Positions 8,704-18,434 of a stretch of 35,562 nt of DNA are shown one piece after another. The notes below the pieces were generated by a model. That model searched no databases and was not told the origin of the DNA. It saw nothing but the letters and a program-made list of their open reading frames with translations. Source of the stretch: Acidovorax sp. HMWF029 (GTDB taxonomy: Bacteria; Pseudomonadota; Gammaproteobacteria; Burkholderiales; Burkholderiaceae_C). The stretch spans positions 1-35,562 of the forward strand of contig NZ_QAIH01000006.1 of assembly GCF_003060895.1 (NCBI RefSeq), read 5' to 3'. Numbering within the stretch: position 1 is the first letter of the stretch; every line of letters starts with the position of its first letter. The position numbers and the translations under genes were made by a program.

Positions 8704-10664
8704 GCCATGCCCTCCGCCGACTGCCCGGCATCGTCAGCCATGGCGCGCACGGTGTCGCAGAAAACCTGCGCACGGTGCTCATAGTCCTTGAACATGTCAA
8801 AGCTGGCGCAGGCGGGTGACATCAGCACTGCGTCGCCTGCGTGGGCGCGCTGGGTGGCCAGTGCAACGGCTTCGGGCAACGTGGGGGCGTCCAGCAACGC
8901 CACGCCGGCGTCCTGCAGCGCAGCGCGAATCAGCGGCGCGTCGCGGCCCATCAGCACCACGGCGCGCGCATACCGCGCCACAGGCGCAGCCAGCGGCGCA
9001 AAGTCCTGCCCTTTGCCCTCGCCGCCCAGGATGACCACCAGACGGCGCTCGGCGCCCAGCCCGACCAGGGCGGCCGCCGTGGCGCCCACGTTGGTGCCCT
9101 TGCTGTCGTCGAAGTACTCCACCCCGTGAATGATGGCCACGGGCTCCACCCGGTGCGGTTCGCCCCGGTACTCGCGCAGGCCGTACAGCATGGGCGCCAG
9201 CGGGCAGCCGGTGGCCGAGGCCAGGGCCAGCGCAGCCAGTGCGTTGGTGGCGTTGTGGCGCCCCCGGATGCGCAGAGCGTCGGCGGGCATGAGCCGCTGG
9301 ATGTGCAGCTCTTCCTCCACCTCATTGCGGCCGCGCTTGCGGGTTTCGTCGGCGTCCATGGCGCGCACCAGCCAGGGCATGCCACTCACCACTTCGATGC
9401 CGAAGTCGCCCGGGCGCCGGGGCATGTCGGCACCGAAGGTGATGTGAGCACGCACCTGGGACTTTTGTAGCTTGACCTTGACGGGCGGGGGCAGCATGCC
9501 CATCACAGCGCTGTCTTCGCGGTTCAGCACCATGAGCCCGGTCTGGCCGAAGATGCGGGCCTTGGCGGAGGCATAGGCCTCGATGCTGCCGTGCCAGTCG
9601 AGGTGGTCCTGGGTGATGTTGAGTACCGTGGCCGCCGTGGGCTCGAAACCGGTGACGCCGTCGAGCTGGAAGCTCGACAGCTCCAGCACCCACACCTCGG
9701 GCAGCGTATCGGCATCCAGGTGCGTGGCCAGCGTGTCCAGCAGCGTGGGCCCGATGTTGCCCGCCACCGCCACGCTTTTACCGGCGCGCTCCACCAGCTG
9801 CCCGGTGAGCGAGGTCACGGTTGTCTTGCCGTTGGTGCCGGTGATGGCCAGCACCGCAGGCGCATACGCATGCGAGGCGCGCAATGCCGCCAGCGCATCG
9901 GAGTACAAGCTTAATTCGCCCCCTGCGCGCACCCCGCTTGCCTCAGCAGCTCCTAAAACAGGAGCAACCTGCTGTGGACTCAGCCCGGGCGAGCGATAGA
10001 CGGCGTGCAGGTTCTGCCCCACCACCAGGCTTGCATCGAAGGCGCCTGCCACAAAGCGGACCTGGGGCATCTCCTGCTGCAACACGGGCAGTTGTGGCGG
10101 GGCCGCGCGGGTGTCGGCCACGGTGACCTGCGCCCCGCAGCGCACACACCAGCGCGCCATGGCCATGCCCGAGGCGCCCAAGCCCAGGATGAGGATGTTC
10201 TGGCCCTGCAGCAGTTGGGCCATGGCCTCCACAGCGCTGACAAGGGGCGCTGCGGGCAAGGTTTCTTCCTGCGCGTCCGCGCCTTGCACGACGTCGGGCT
10301 CGGCGGCGACTGGCCCTTCGGGCGAAGCCACCTCAGCAAAAATCTGCGCCACAAAATCGGCGGCGGCCTTGGCGGCCGAGATGGCAGGCACGGCCTCGGG
10401 GTTCCAGGCAGCGCTGGGAGTGCCGGTAGCTGGCACTGCGGGGATGTCAGCAGCGGGCGGTGGAACCTCTGCATCTGCCAACGCTGTCAGCTCGGGCGCG
10501 GCTTCGTCCTGCCGGCCCATGCCCGTATCCACACCAACATCCGCATCAGCGACTGGCTCGGCACTCACATCACCTGGCACGCCCACGCCCAGCCCCGCCT
10601 CGGTCGGCATGGCCTCGGGCACATCAGGGGTGCCAGGGAGGGTGGAAGGTTCGCTCGGGTTCAT
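8700..10664 (-). CDS. murD: UDP-N-acetylmuramoyl-L-alanine--D-glutamate ligase with long N-terminal extension
   Basis: Mur ligase that adds D-Glu to UDP-MurNAc-L-Ala. The predicted protein has 654 residues against about 440 in E. coli. The catalytic body begins near residue 155 ([16 protein letters not shown]) and contains the ATP motif [11 protein letters not shown] (276 onward) and the C-terminal DDSKGTN. Residues 1-150 are an extension rich in Ala, Pro, Glu and Asp with no family motif that I recognise, plus one possible amphipathic helix (about 97-112). The start at 10664 overlaps the mraY stop by 4 bases (ATGA), which supports translation of the extension. No internal start with a well-placed ribosome site precedes the body; the ATG of M148 has GGAGG only two bases away. 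A copy of the 17-bp element lies at 9949-9965. Confidence 0.95.
   Translation of the reverse strand: MNPSEPSTLPGTPDVPEAMPTEAGLGVGVPGDVSAEPVADADVGVDTGMGRQDEAAPELTALADAEVPPPAADIPAVPATGTPSAAWNPEAVPAISAAKAAADFVAQIFAEVASPEGPVAAEPDVVQGADAQEETLPAAPLVSAVEAMAQLLQGQNILILGLGASGMAMARWCVRCGAQVTVADTRAAPPQLPVLQQEMPQVRFVAGAFDASLVVGQNLHAVYRSPGLSPQQVAPVLGAAEASGVRAGGELSLYSDALAALRASHAYAPAVLAITGTNGKTTVTSLTGQLVERAGKSVAVAGNIGPTLLDTLATHLDADTLPEVWVLELSSFQLDGVTGFEPTAATVLNITQDHLDWHGSIEAYASAKARIFGQTGLMVLNREDSAVMGMLPPPVKVKLQKSQVRAHITFGADMPRRPGDFGIEVVSGMPWLVRAMDADETRKRGRNEVEEELHIQRLMPADALRIRGRHNATNALAALALASATGCPLAPMLYGLREYRGEPHRVEPVAIIHGVEYFDDSKGTNVGATAAALVGLGAERRLVVILGGEGKGQDFAPLAAPVARYARAVVLMGRDAPLIRAALQDAGVALLDAPTLPEAVALATQRAHAGDAVLMSPACASFDMFKDYEHRAQVFCDTVRAMADDAGQSAEGMA
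9949..9965 (-). repeat. 17-bp mini-element, copy G (inside murD)
   Basis: Minus strand GCTCCTGTTTTAGGAGC, a near-perfect palindrome. It is read in murD as A-P-V-L-G-A, the same codon phase as copies D and E. It is more GC-rich than the others, so membership is less certain. Confidence 0.45.
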
Positions 10665-11839
10665 CGCAGTTTCAGGGTGGACAGGCCAATCAGGCACAGC
10701 AGCATGGTGATGATCCAGAAGCGCACGACGACCTGCGTTTCCTTCCAGCCGCTCTTTTCAAAGTGGTGGTGCAGGGGCGCCATCTTGAGCAGGCGGCGAC
10801 CTTCGCCGTAGCGCTTCTTGGTGTACTTGAACCAGGTCACCTGCAGCATTACCGACAGGGCCTCGACCACGAAGATGCCGCCCATGATGGCCAGCACGAT
10901 CTCTTGCCGCACGATGACGGCGATGGTGCCCAGCGCGCCGCCGAGGGCCAGCGCGCCCACGTCTCCCATGAACACCTGTGCGGGGTGTGCGTTAAACCAC
11001 AGAAAGGCCAGGCCTGCACCCGCCATGGCGGCGCAGAAGATCAGCAACTCGCCCGAACCGGGGATGTGCGGGAAGAACAGGTATTTGGAGTACACCGAGC
11101 TGCCGGTGACGTAGGCGAACACGCCGAGGGCAGAGCCCACCATCACCACGGGCATGATGGCCAGGCCGTCCAGGCCGTCGGTCAGGTTCACGGCGTTGCT
11201 CGACCCCACGATGACCAGATAGGTCAGGACCACGAAGCCCAGCACACCCAGCGGGTAGCTGATCTCCTTGAAGAACGGCAGCTGCAGCCCGGCCTTGGGA
11301 GGTAGGTCGAGAGAGAAGCCGGACTGTACCCACTCCACGAACAGCTCCCATACCTTGGCGTTGGAGCTTTCGGAAATGCTGAACACAAGATACAGCGCGG
11401 CCACCAGGCCGATGATGGACTGCCAGAAGTACTTCTCGCGCGAGCGCATGCCCTCTGGGTCCTTGTTGACGACTTTGCGCCAGTCATCCACCCAGCCGAT
11501 GGCGCCGAAACCCAGTGTGACGATGAGCACGATCCACACGAAACGATTGGACAGGTCAAACCACAGCAGGGTCGAGATCGCGATCGACAGCAGGATCAGC
11601 ACCCCACCCATCGTGGGCGTGCCGCTCTTGGACAGGTGCGACTGCATCGCGTAGCCCCGGATCGGCTGGCCGATCTTGAGTGAGGTGAGGATGCGGATCA
11701 CCCTGGGCCCCGCCACCAGGCCGATGAGCAGCGCCGTCATGGCCGCCATCACTGCACGGAAGGTGAGGTACTGGAAGACGCGGAAAAAGCCGAACTCGGG
11801 CGACAAGCCCTGCAGCCATTGCGACAGCATCAGCAGCAT
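10661..11839 (-). CDS. mraY: Phospho-N-acetylmuramoyl-pentapeptide-transferase
   Basis: Integral membrane enzyme that transfers phospho-MurNAc-pentapeptide to undecaprenyl phosphate to form lipid I. The 392-residue product shows the family signatures [14 protein letters not shown], the aspartate pair in [19 protein letters not shown], and the C-terminal loop [14 protein letters not shown]. The hydrophobic segments fit ten transmembrane helices. The start at 11839 has GGAGG six bases upstream. A 39-base gap separates it from murF, and the stop overlaps the murD start by 4 bases. Confidence 0.98.
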   Translation of the reverse strand: MLLMLSQWLQGLSPEFGFFRVFQYLTFRAVMAAMTALLIGLVAGPRVIRILTSLKIGQPIRGYAMQSHLSKSGTPTMGGVLILLSIAISTLLWFDLSNRFVWIVLIVTLGFGAIGWVDDWRKVVNKDPEGMRSREKYFWQSIIGLVAALYLVFSISESSNAKVWELFVEWVQSGFSLDLPPKAGLQLPFFKEISYPLGVLGFVVLTYLVIVGSSNAVNLTDGLDGLAIMPVVMVGSALGVFAYVTGSSVYSKYLFFPHIPGSGELLIFCAAMAGAGLAFLWFNAHPAQVFMGDVGALALGGALGTIAVIVRQEIVLAIMGGIFVVEALSVMLQVTWFKYTKKRYGEGRRLLKMAPLHHHFEKSGWKETQVVVRFWIITMLLCLIGLSTLKLR

Positions 11840-11878
11840 GGGGCACCTCCGACCAAGGCAGGCACCACGCGGGCAATG

Positions 11879-13354
11879 TCAATGTGTTGCGCCATGGCGT
11901 CCCTCCAGTAATTCCATCGTTTTTTGTTGTTGTTCTGGGGGTGGTGCAGCGGCGGCAATGGCCCCCACCACCTGTTCCATCTTCATGAATCGCGATCCCT
12001 TGACCAGCACGCTGCCCACCGTGGGCAAGGCCTGGCGCACCGCATCCAGCAGTGCGTCCATATCGTTGAAATGCCGGGCAACACCCCCCTGCCCGTCGCC
12101 ATAGGCCGAAGCCGCGTGCACCGACTGCGCGCCCAGCGCAAACAGCAGGGGAATACCCGCCGTGTGGGCCAGCTCCCCGGCCTCGGCGTGGAACTGCGGC
12201 CCCTGGTCGCCCACCTCGCCCATGTCGCCCATCACCAGCAGCTGCGGGCCGGGTAGTTCGGCCAGCACCTCGATGGCGGCGCGCATGGAGTCGGGGTTGG
12301 CGTTGTAGGTGTCGTCCACCACCGCGATCTCGTGACCTGCCAGCGCCACGCTGAAGGCGCGCGAGCGGCCCTTGACCGGCGTAAAGTCGCGCAGCCCCTG
12401 CGCAATAGCGGCCAGCGGTGCGCCAGCGGCCAGCGCACAAGCGGTGGCGGCCAATGCGTTGGTCACGTTGTGGCGACCGGCAATGTGCAGACGCGTGGCG
12501 ATCTCGCCCTGGGGCGTGGCCAGCGCCACGGCCCAGGCGCCGCGCTCCCAGGCGGCGCGCGCGCAGCGGACATCTCCGCCCTCGCCAAACGTGAACGTGC
12601 GGCGGCCCGGCTGCGCCAGCGCCAGCGAGTGCCACAGGGCCGTGTAGGCATCGCCCGCGGGGAACACCGCCACGCCATCGGCAGGCAGGCTGGCAAACAC
12701 CGAGCCGTTCTCGCGCGCCACGGCCTCGACGGTGTGCATGAACTCGAGGTGCTCGCGCTGCGCGTTGTTGACCAGCGCCACCGTGGGCAGGGCCATGGCG
12801 GCGAGCTGGGAGATTTCACCCGGGTGGTTCATGCCCATCTCGATGACCGCCGCGCGGTGTGCGCTCGTGAGGCGCAGCAGCATCAGCGGCACGCCGATGT
12901 CGTTGTTGAAATTGCCCTGCGTGGCAAATGCGGCCTCGCCTTGCCAGGCGCGCAGGATGGACGCAATCATCTGCGTCACCGTGGTCTTGCCGTTACTGCC
13001 GGTCACACCAATCAGCGGCAGGCTGAACTGTGCGCGCCAGCCCGTGGCCAGCGCGCCCAGGGCGGCCAGGCTGTCGGGCACCTCGATGCCCGGCAGGCCC
13101 GCAGCGGCGAGGCCACCATGGGCGATGGCCGCTGCGGCGCCAGCGGCGCGTGCGTCGGCCAGGAAGGCGTTTGCATCAAAACGCTCGCCCTTGAGTGCCA
13201 CAAACAGGTCGCCCGGCTGCAGGGTGCGCGTGTCGGTGTGTACGCGGGCCAGGGCCGTGGCGCCCTCGCCCACCAGGCGAGCGCCCGGGACATGCGGCTG
13301 CAGCAGCGCAAATGCCTGCGGCAGGGTCAGCATCGTGGCGGGGGCGGTGATCAT
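11879..13354 (-). CDS. murF: UDP-N-acetylmuramoyl-tripeptide--D-alanyl-D-alanine ligase
   Basis: Mur ligase that adds D-Ala-D-Ala to complete the UDP-MurNAc-pentapeptide. The 491-residue product has an N-terminal uridine-binding domain (DTRTLQPGDLFVALKGERFDA), the MurF-type ATP loop GVTGSNGKTTVTQM (117-130), the metal and carbamate region around EMGMNHPGEI, and the C-terminal DDTYNANPDS signature. The start overlaps the murE stop as ATGA. A second in-frame ATG seven codons later (MLTLPQAF) is possible but lacks the overlap. The C-terminus carries a Gln-rich stretch (PPEQQQKT). Confidence 0.97.
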   Translation of the reverse strand: MITAPATMLTLPQAFALLQPHVPGARLVGEGATALARVHTDTRTLQPGDLFVALKGERFDANAFLADARAAGAAAAIAHGGLAAAGLPGIEVPDSLAALGALATGWRAQFSLPLIGVTGSNGKTTVTQMIASILRAWQGEAAFATQGNFNNDIGVPLMLLRLTSAHRAAVIEMGMNHPGEISQLAAMALPTVALVNNAQREHLEFMHTVEAVARENGSVFASLPADGVAVFPAGDAYTALWHSLALAQPGRRTFTFGEGGDVRCARAAWERGAWAVALATPQGEIATRLHIAGRHNVTNALAATACALAAGAPLAAIAQGLRDFTPVKGRSRAFSVALAGHEIAVVDDTYNANPDSMRAAIEVLAELPGPQLLVMGDMGEVGDQGPQFHAEAGELAHTAGIPLLFALGAQSVHAASAYGDGQGGVARHFNDMDALLDAVRQALPTVGSVLVKGSRFMKMEQVVGAIAAAAPPPEQQQKTMELLEGRHGATH

Positions 13355-14859
13355 GGGCGGGCTCCTCGGGCCTGCAGTGCGCTGAGCGCATGGGCCATGT
13401 CGGAGAACGGCTGGTGCACCCCCGCCGTCTCCTGGGTGTTTTCGTGGCCCTTGCCAGCAATCAACACCACATCGGCGGGAGCGGCGGAGGCAACGGCCAG
13501 GGCAATGGCGACGGCGCGGTCGGGCTCAGCCCGCACGGCGTTGCTGGCGATGGTGCCTTGCAGGATCTGGTGCAGGATGGCTGCGGGGTCTTCGCTGCGT
13601 GGGTTGTCGCTGGTCACGACCACCTGGTCAGCCTGCTTCTGGGCCACAGCCCCCATCAGCGGGCGCTTGGCCGCATCGCGGTCGCCACCGCAGCCAAACA
13701 CGCACCACAGCTGCCCGCCACGCTCGGCAGCGATGGGGCGCAGGGCCTGCAGGGCTTTTTCCAGCGCATCGGGCGTGTGGGCGTAGTCCACGGCCACCAA
13801 GGGCTGGCCGCTCTGGTGGATCTGCTGCATGCGGCCGGGCACGGGCGAGAGCTGGGCACAGGCGTACAGCGCGTGTTCCAGCGGCACGCCCAGCGCGCGC
13901 AACCCGGCCAGCACGCCCAGAAGGTTGGAAACGTTGTACAGCCCGATCACGCGGGTCTGCAGCACATGCGCCTGCACGCCTTCGGCCACGGTAAAGCGCA
14001 GGCCACCATCGCCCATGCCAATGTCGCGCGCCACCAGGCGAGCGGGGCCGGCGATGGAAACGCTCCACAGATCAAGATTGCGACTGGCGAGTGTGGCGTA
14101 CAACTCAGCCCCGCGCGTATCGTCGATATTGACCACAGCGGACTGCAGGCCCGGCCAGTCGAACAACATGCTCTTAGCCTGCCAGTAAGCGGCCATACCT
14201 GCGTGGTAGTCCAGGTGGTCCTGCGTGAAGTTGGTGAACAGCGCCACACGGATGCGGGTGCCCACCATCCGGTGCTCGGCCAGACCGATGGACGATGCCT
14301 CAATGGCGCAGGCGCCGCGGCCCGCATCGACGAACTGCCGGAACGCACGCTGCAGGCGGACAGGGTCTGGCGTGGTCATGCCGGTGCTGGCCAGCGCAGG
14401 GGGCGTTCCCACGCCCAAAGTACCCACTACCGCGCACCCATCATGCCCATAAAGCTCATTTTTTGATAGCACATTGAGTGCTTCAGCCAACCACCAGCTG
14501 GTGCTGGTCTTGCCGTTGGTGCCCGTCACGGCGAGCACATCCAGGCTCTGCGTGGGGTGCTCGAACCAGTCGGTGGCGATCAGGCCCGTTGCAGCCTTCA
14601 GGCCGTGCAGTGCGGCAACGGGCAGCCCAGCCAGCACAAATGCCTCGGCACCTTCGTGCTCCACCAGGCAGGCCACAGCCCCACGTGCGAGCGCGTCGCC
14701 GATGTGTGCACGGCCGTCGGTGGCAGCGCCGGGCCAGGCGATAAAACCATCGCCTGGGCGGATCTGGCGGCTGTCCGTCTGCAGTGTGCCTGTGACTCGC
14801 TCACGCAGCCAGGCCACGGCGTCGTGCACCGAGGCGAGCAGGGGCAAGGCCACCGTCAC
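13351..14859 (-). CDS. murE: UDP-N-acetylmuramoyl-L-alanyl-D-glutamate--2,6-diaminopimelate ligase
   Basis: Mur ligase that adds the third amino acid of the stem peptide. The 502-residue product has the ATP loop TGTNGKTST (112-120) and the motif DNPRSEDP, the signature of enzymes that select meso-diaminopimelate over lysine; dapF, the last step making meso-DAP, lies in the same window. The start and stop both overlap neighbours by 4 bases. Just after the ATP loop a 17-bp mini-element (14454-14470) encodes the segment N-V-L-S-K-N-E-L, which sits in a surface position where length varies in the family. Confidence 0.98.
   Translation of the reverse strand: MTVALPLLASVHDAVAWLRERVTGTLQTDSRQIRPGDGFIAWPGAATDGRAHIGDALARGAVACLVEHEGAEAFVLAGLPVAALHGLKAATGLIATDWFEHPTQSLDVLAVTGTNGKTSTSWWLAEALNVLSKNELYGHDGCAVVGTLGVGTPPALASTGMTTPDPVRLQRAFRQFVDAGRGACAIEASSIGLAEHRMVGTRIRVALFTNFTQDHLDYHAGMAAYWQAKSMLFDWPGLQSAVVNIDDTRGAELYATLASRNLDLWSVSIAGPARLVARDIGMGDGGLRFTVAEGVQAHVLQTRVIGLYNVSNLLGVLAGLRALGVPLEHALYACAQLSPVPGRMQQIHQSGQPLVAVDYAHTPDALEKALQALRPIAAERGGQLWCVFGCGGDRDAAKRPLMGAVAQKQADQVVVTSDNPRSEDPAAILHQILQGTIASNAVRAEPDRAVAIALAVASAAPADVVLIAGKGHENTQETAGVHQPFSDMAHALSALQARGARP
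14454..14470 (+). repeat. 17-bp AT-rich mini-element, copy B (inside murE)
   Basis: GCTCATTTTTTGATAGC, one base away from copy C in the opposite orientation. It is antisense to murE and read as V-L-S-K-N-E-L, in the same codon phase as copy A in murC. Confidence 0.75.
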
Positions 14860-16601
14860 AGCGACTCCTCCACCGCATTGGCCACGATCTGCGGCTTGAC
14901 GGCCATGTCGGGCTGCACGCCCATCATGCGCAGCGTCTGCTGCACTACTTCGCTGAACACAGGCGCGGCCACAGCACCGCCGTAATACACGCCGTTGCTG
15001 GGTTCATCGATCATCACGGCCACGACGATGCGGGGCTTGTCGATGGGCGCCATGCCGGTGAACCAGGCACGGTATTTGCCGACAGCGTAGCTCTTGCCCA
15101 CCTGTTTGCGCGCCGTGCCCGACTTGCCACCCACTGAGTAACCCACGGTCTGCGCCTTTTGGCCGGTGCCGCCGGGACCTGCAGCCATCTGCAGCATCTT
15201 GCGCACCTGGTCGGCGGTGCGCTCGGAGAACACGGGCACACCCACGGCGGGCTGGTCGGACTTGAGCATGGTCGCGGGGATCACCCGCCCGCTGTTGGCA
15301 AACACGGTGTACGAACGCGCCATCTGGAACAGGCTGGCAGACAGGCCGTAGCCATAGGACATGGTGGCCTGCTCCACCGGGCGCCAGCTCTTGTAAGGGC
15401 GCAAGCGCCCGCTGACCGCGCCAGGGAAGTCGATTTGCGGCTTCTGGCCGAAACCTGCGGCCGAGAAGGTCTCCCACATCTCGCGCGCAGGCATCTGCAT
15501 CGCGAGCTTGGTGGTACCCACGTTGCTGGATTTCTGGATAACGCCCTCCACCGTGAGCGCGCCATAGTTGTGCGTGTCCGAAATCGTGGAACCGGTGATG
15601 TTGATGCGGCCGGGCGCGGTGTCCACCACGGTTTCGGGTCGCACCCGGCCACTTTCAAGCGCCAAGCCGATGGTGATGGGCTTCATGGTTGAGCCCGGTT
15701 CGAAGGTGTCGGTGAGCGCGCGGTTGCGCAGCTGCTCGCCCGTGAGGTTCTGGCGCTTGTCGGGCACGTAGCTGGGGTAGTTGGCCAGCGCGAGCACTTC
15801 GCCCGTGTGGGCGTCCAGCACCACCACACTGCCCGCCTTGGCCTTGTGTGCCGTCACCTGGTCGCGCAGCTTCTGGTAGGCAAAAAACTGTACCTTGCTG
15901 TCGATGGACAGCTGCATGTTCTTGCCGTCCACCGGCTGGACCGTCTCGCCCACCCCTTCGACCACCCTACCCAAGCGGTCCTTGATCACACGGCGCGAGC
16001 CGGGCTTGCCGGCCAGGTCCTTGTTGAAGGCCAGCTCCATGCCTTCCTGGCCATGATCTTCCACGTTGGTGAAACCGACCACATGCGCGGCGGCCTCGCC
16101 CTCGGGGTACTGGCGCTTGTATTCCTTGCGCTGGTAGATGCCCTTGATATCGAGCTTGGCGATCTGCTGGCCCACATCCCAGTCCAACTGGCGCTTGACC
16201 CAGACAAAGGTCTTGTCCTCGTCTGCCAGCTTTTTCATCAGCTCGGCCTGGGGCATGTCGAGCAGCTTGGCCAGTTGCTTGAGCTTGGCACGCACTTCGG
16301 GCTTTTCCTGATCCACATCCTCGGGGATGGCCCAGATGCTGGCCGCTGGCACGCTGGATGCCAGGATCAAGCCATTGCGGTCGAGGATCTTGCCCCGATT
16401 GGCTGGCAACTCCAGCGTGCGAGCAAAACGCACCTCGCCCTGGCGCTGGAAGAAGTCGTTGCCAAACACCTGCACATAGGCCGCACGGGCGCCCAGGCCC
16501 ACGAAGCCCAGTGCGATCATCGCCACGATGAACTTGCTGCGCCAAACCGGCGTCTTGCTGGCAAGCAGAGGGCTTGCTGTGTAGACCACGCTGCGGCTCA
16601 T
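14856..16601 (-). CDS. ftsI: Peptidoglycan D,D-transpeptidase FtsI (PBP3)
   Basis: Class B penicillin-binding protein that cross-links septal peptidoglycan as the partner of FtsW. The 581-residue product has a short cytoplasmic N-terminus, one transmembrane helix (about 24-44), the pedestal domain with RGKILDRNGLILA, and the transpeptidase domain with all three active-site motifs: S304-T-M-K307, S358-S-N360 and K493-S-G-T496. Length is typical of the family. It overlaps ftsL and murE by 4 bases each, so it is tightly coupled between the other bitopic division protein and the Mur ligases. Confidence 0.98.
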   Translation of the reverse strand: MSRSVVYTASPLLASKTPVWRSKFIVAMIALGFVGLGARAAYVQVFGNDFFQRQGEVRFARTLELPANRGKILDRNGLILASSVPAASIWAIPEDVDQEKPEVRAKLKQLAKLLDMPQAELMKKLADEDKTFVWVKRQLDWDVGQQIAKLDIKGIYQRKEYKRQYPEGEAAAHVVGFTNVEDHGQEGMELAFNKDLAGKPGSRRVIKDRLGRVVEGVGETVQPVDGKNMQLSIDSKVQFFAYQKLRDQVTAHKAKAGSVVVLDAHTGEVLALANYPSYVPDKRQNLTGEQLRNRALTDTFEPGSTMKPITIGLALESGRVRPETVVDTAPGRINITGSTISDTHNYGALTVEGVIQKSSNVGTTKLAMQMPAREMWETFSAAGFGQKPQIDFPGAVSGRLRPYKSWRPVEQATMSYGYGLSASLFQMARSYTVFANSGRVIPATMLKSDQPAVGVPVFSERTADQVRKMLQMAAGPGGTGQKAQTVGYSVGGKSGTARKQVGKSYAVGKYRAWFTGMAPIDKPRIVVAVMIDEPSNGVYYGGAVAAPVFSEVVQQTLRMMGVQPDMAVKPQIVANAVEESL

Positions 16602-16927
16602 GGCTGCGCACTCCCGGGCTGCGCCGCCGCGCTGGCCGCGGCCACCGCGGCCCCAGACACGCCTTGCGGATCGGACACGTACTGCGTGATAGCCGGGGTG
16701 GCGGTGCGCATTTTCAGCTGGTCGCGAGCGATCTTCTCCACGCGCAGCGGAGTGGCCTGGGCGCGTTTTTCCACCTGCAGGCGCTGGTGCTCGGTTTCCA
16801 GGCGGCGCGCCTCGGCAATGGCTCGGTCCAGCTCTGTGAACAGGCGGCGCGACTCGTACTGGGTGTGCACCAGATAAATGGCACTGGCCAGCACGGCCAC
16901 CAGCAGGACGAGGTTGAGCCTGGTCAT
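16598..16927 (-). CDS. ftsL: Cell division protein FtsL
   Basis: Small bitopic membrane protein that forms the FtsQLB complex and activates FtsWI. The 109-residue product has an N-terminal transmembrane helix (about 4-21, LNLVLLVAVLASAIYLVH), a heptad-like coiled coil (about 30-70, rich in Glu, Arg and Leu) and an Ala-rich C-terminal tail. Sequence conservation in this family is low, so the call rests on size, topology and position between rsmH and ftsI. It begins 4 bases after the rsmH stop and its own stop overlaps the ftsI start by 4 bases. Confidence 0.93.
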   Translation of the reverse strand: MTRLNLVLLVAVLASAIYLVHTQYESRRLFTELDRAIAEARRLETEHQRLQVEKRAQATPLRVEKIARDQLKMRTATPAITQYVSDPQGVSGAAVAAASAAAQPGSAQP

Positions 16928-16931
16928 TTAT

Positions 16932-17858
16932 TCAGACCTCGGTGCGTTCGGCAACGCGCATGATCGCGCTGCGTGCGCGGGGGTTCGCCTCGATCTCGGC
17001 GACAGAGGGCTTGATGCGGTCCAGCGCCATGAGCTTCATCGCCTGCGGCTTGGCAAAAGGCGCACGGCGGTCGTACACCTCTTTGGAGTGTTTGGCGATG
17101 AACTGTTTGACGATGCGGTCTTCGAGCGAGTGGAAGCTGATCACCACCAGGCGCCCGCCCGGCTGCAGCACCGACAGGCTGGCCTCTAGCGCCTGTTGCA
17201 GCTCTTCAAGCTCGGCGTTGATGAAAATCCGAAGAGCTTGAAATGTGCGCGTTGCAGGGTTCTGGCCCGGCTCGCGGGTTTTGACCGCGCCAGCCACGAG
17301 ATCGGCCAGTTCGGCGGTGGTTGCAAGAGGGCCCCGCTCTTCGCGCCGAGCAACAATCGCCTTTGCAATGGGGCCAGCAAACCGTTCTTCACCGTAGTCA
17401 CGTATCACCTCCGCAATCTGACCGACTTCGGCCGTGGCCAACCAATCGGCCACGCTTTCGCCGCGCGTGGTGTCCATGCGCATATCCAGCGGGCCGTCAA
17501 AACGGAAACTGAAACCCCTCTCGGGGCTGTCGATCTGGGGCGAACTCACGCCCAGGTCCATCAATACGCCTGATGCGCTGGCAGGCGGCAAATCAGCAAG
17601 ATGGCGAAAACCTTCGTGCCGAATGGAAAAACGCGCATCGGTGATGCGCGTTGCTTCGGCAATGGCTTCGAGGTCTTTGTCAAATGCGACAAGACGCCCT
17701 TGGGGGCCCAGCCGCAGCAGGATGCGCCGCGAATGCCCTCCCCGCCCGAAGGTGCCATCCACCCAGGTGCCTGCAGGCTCGGGCCCCGCGCCGCCCAGCA
17801 GGGCGTCCACGGCTTCATCAAGCAGAACGGTAGTGTGTTGCAAAGGAGTGGATGTCAT
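16932..17858 (-). CDS. rsmH: 16S rRNA (cytosine(1402)-N(4))-methyltransferase
   Basis: SAM-dependent methyltransferase acting on C1402 of 16S rRNA, also known as MraW. The 308-residue product begins with [13 protein letters not shown] and has the SAM-binding GTFGRGGHS (35-43), the family motif [11 protein letters not shown], and [16 protein letters not shown] near the C-terminus. Only two bases separate it from mraZ, and no strong ribosome site is visible, which suggests coupling to mraZ translation. The position mraZ-rsmH-ftsL is nearly universal. Confidence 0.98.
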   Translation of the reverse strand: MTSTPLQHTTVLLDEAVDALLGGAGPEPAGTWVDGTFGRGGHSRRILLRLGPQGRLVAFDKDLEAIAEATRITDARFSIRHEGFRHLADLPPASASGVLMDLGVSSPQIDSPERGFSFRFDGPLDMRMDTTRGESVADWLATAEVGQIAEVIRDYGEERFAGPIAKAIVARREERGPLATTAELADLVAGAVKTREPGQNPATRTFQALRIFINAELEELQQALEASLSVLQPGGRLVVISFHSLEDRIVKQFIAKHSKEVYDRRAPFAKPQAMKLMALDRIKPSVAEIEANPRARSAIMRVAERTEV

Positions 17859-17860
17859 GG

Positions 17861-18289
17861 TCAGAAGGAGAAGTCCTTGAAGACATCCGGCATCTCGCCC
17901 TGCATGGCCTTGGCCTCCTGCTCGTCGTAGGTGGCCTTGTCCCAGAGTTCGAAGTGGTTACCCATGCCCAGCAGCATGGTGTCCTTGGAAATACCGGCTG
18001 CCTCGCGCAGCTCGGGCGAAATCAGCACGCGACCCGTGGCGTCCATCTCCACATCCATGGCGTTGCCCAGAAAGATGCGCTTCCACCACTGGGCGGACAT
18101 GGGCAGCTGGGCAATGCGCTCGCGGAATTTCTCCCACTCGGGACGGGGGAACACCATCAGGCAGCCGTGCGGGTGCTTGGTGATCGTGAGCTGGCCCGAT
18201 GCCGTGGCCGCGAGCACGTCACGATGCCGGGTCGGCACGGACAGCCGACCCTTCGCATCGAGACTTAGCGACGAGGCACCTTGAAACAC
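17861..18289 (-). CDS. mraZ: Transcriptional regulator MraZ
   Basis: AbrB-like DNA-binding protein that forms ring-shaped oligomers and represses its own dcw operon in other bacteria. The 142-residue product contains two copies of the family motif: [18 protein letters not shown] near the N-terminus and [17 protein letters not shown] in the second half. The start is a GTG at 18289 (reading [14 protein letters not shown] after the initiator), which matches the usual MraZ N-terminus and size. The frame stays open for 23 codons upstream, but those codons run through the operator repeats and are not MraZ-like. The ribosome site is weak (GGGAA). Confidence 0.95.
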   Translation of the reverse strand: MFQGASSLSLDAKGRLSVPTRHRDVLAATASGQLTITKHPHGCLMVFPRPEWEKFRERIAQLPMSAQWWKRIFLGNAMDVEMDATGRVLISPELREAAGISKDTMLLGMGNHFELWDKATYDEQEAKAMQGEMPDVFKDFSF

Positions 18290-18344
18290 GGACAGATTCC
18301 CAGTTCGGTTTTGCGCCTCGCGGGTCCAGGAATGGACTTTGAGG

Positions 18345-18379
18345 GCACTTTTCACCACTTAATTGCACTTTTTTGCACT
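18345..18379 (-). promoter_or_regulatory. Putative MraZ operator: four AGTG repeats at 10-bp spacing
   Basis: On the minus strand AGTGCA, AGTGCA, AGTGGT and AGTGCC begin at 18379, 18369, 18359 and 18349, exactly one helical turn apart. Known MraZ operators are direct repeats of a short G-rich box (TGGGN in E. coli) with 5-bp spacers, also 10 bp apart. The first repeat overlaps the proposed -10 box, so binding would block transcription. Confidence 0.8.
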
Positions 18380-18404
18380 GTAGCAGGAAAAGCACACCGA
18401 ACAA
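18377..18404 (-). promoter_or_regulatory. Putative sigma-70 promoter of the dcw cluster
   Basis: Minus strand -35 TTGTTC (18404-18399), 16-base spacer, -10 TACAGT (18382-18377). It would start transcription inside the AGTG repeat array, about 80 bases before the mraZ GTG. A perfect palindrome ACCAAACTTTGGT (18415-18427) lies just upstream of the -35. Confidence 0.55.
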
Positions 18405-18434
18405 GAGGGCGTCCACCAAACTTTGGTAATGAAA

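Noticed and set aside
18290-18358. Longer mraZ frame starting at 18358
   Set aside because: Those 23 codons overlap the promoter-proximal AGTG repeats and do not resemble MraZ.
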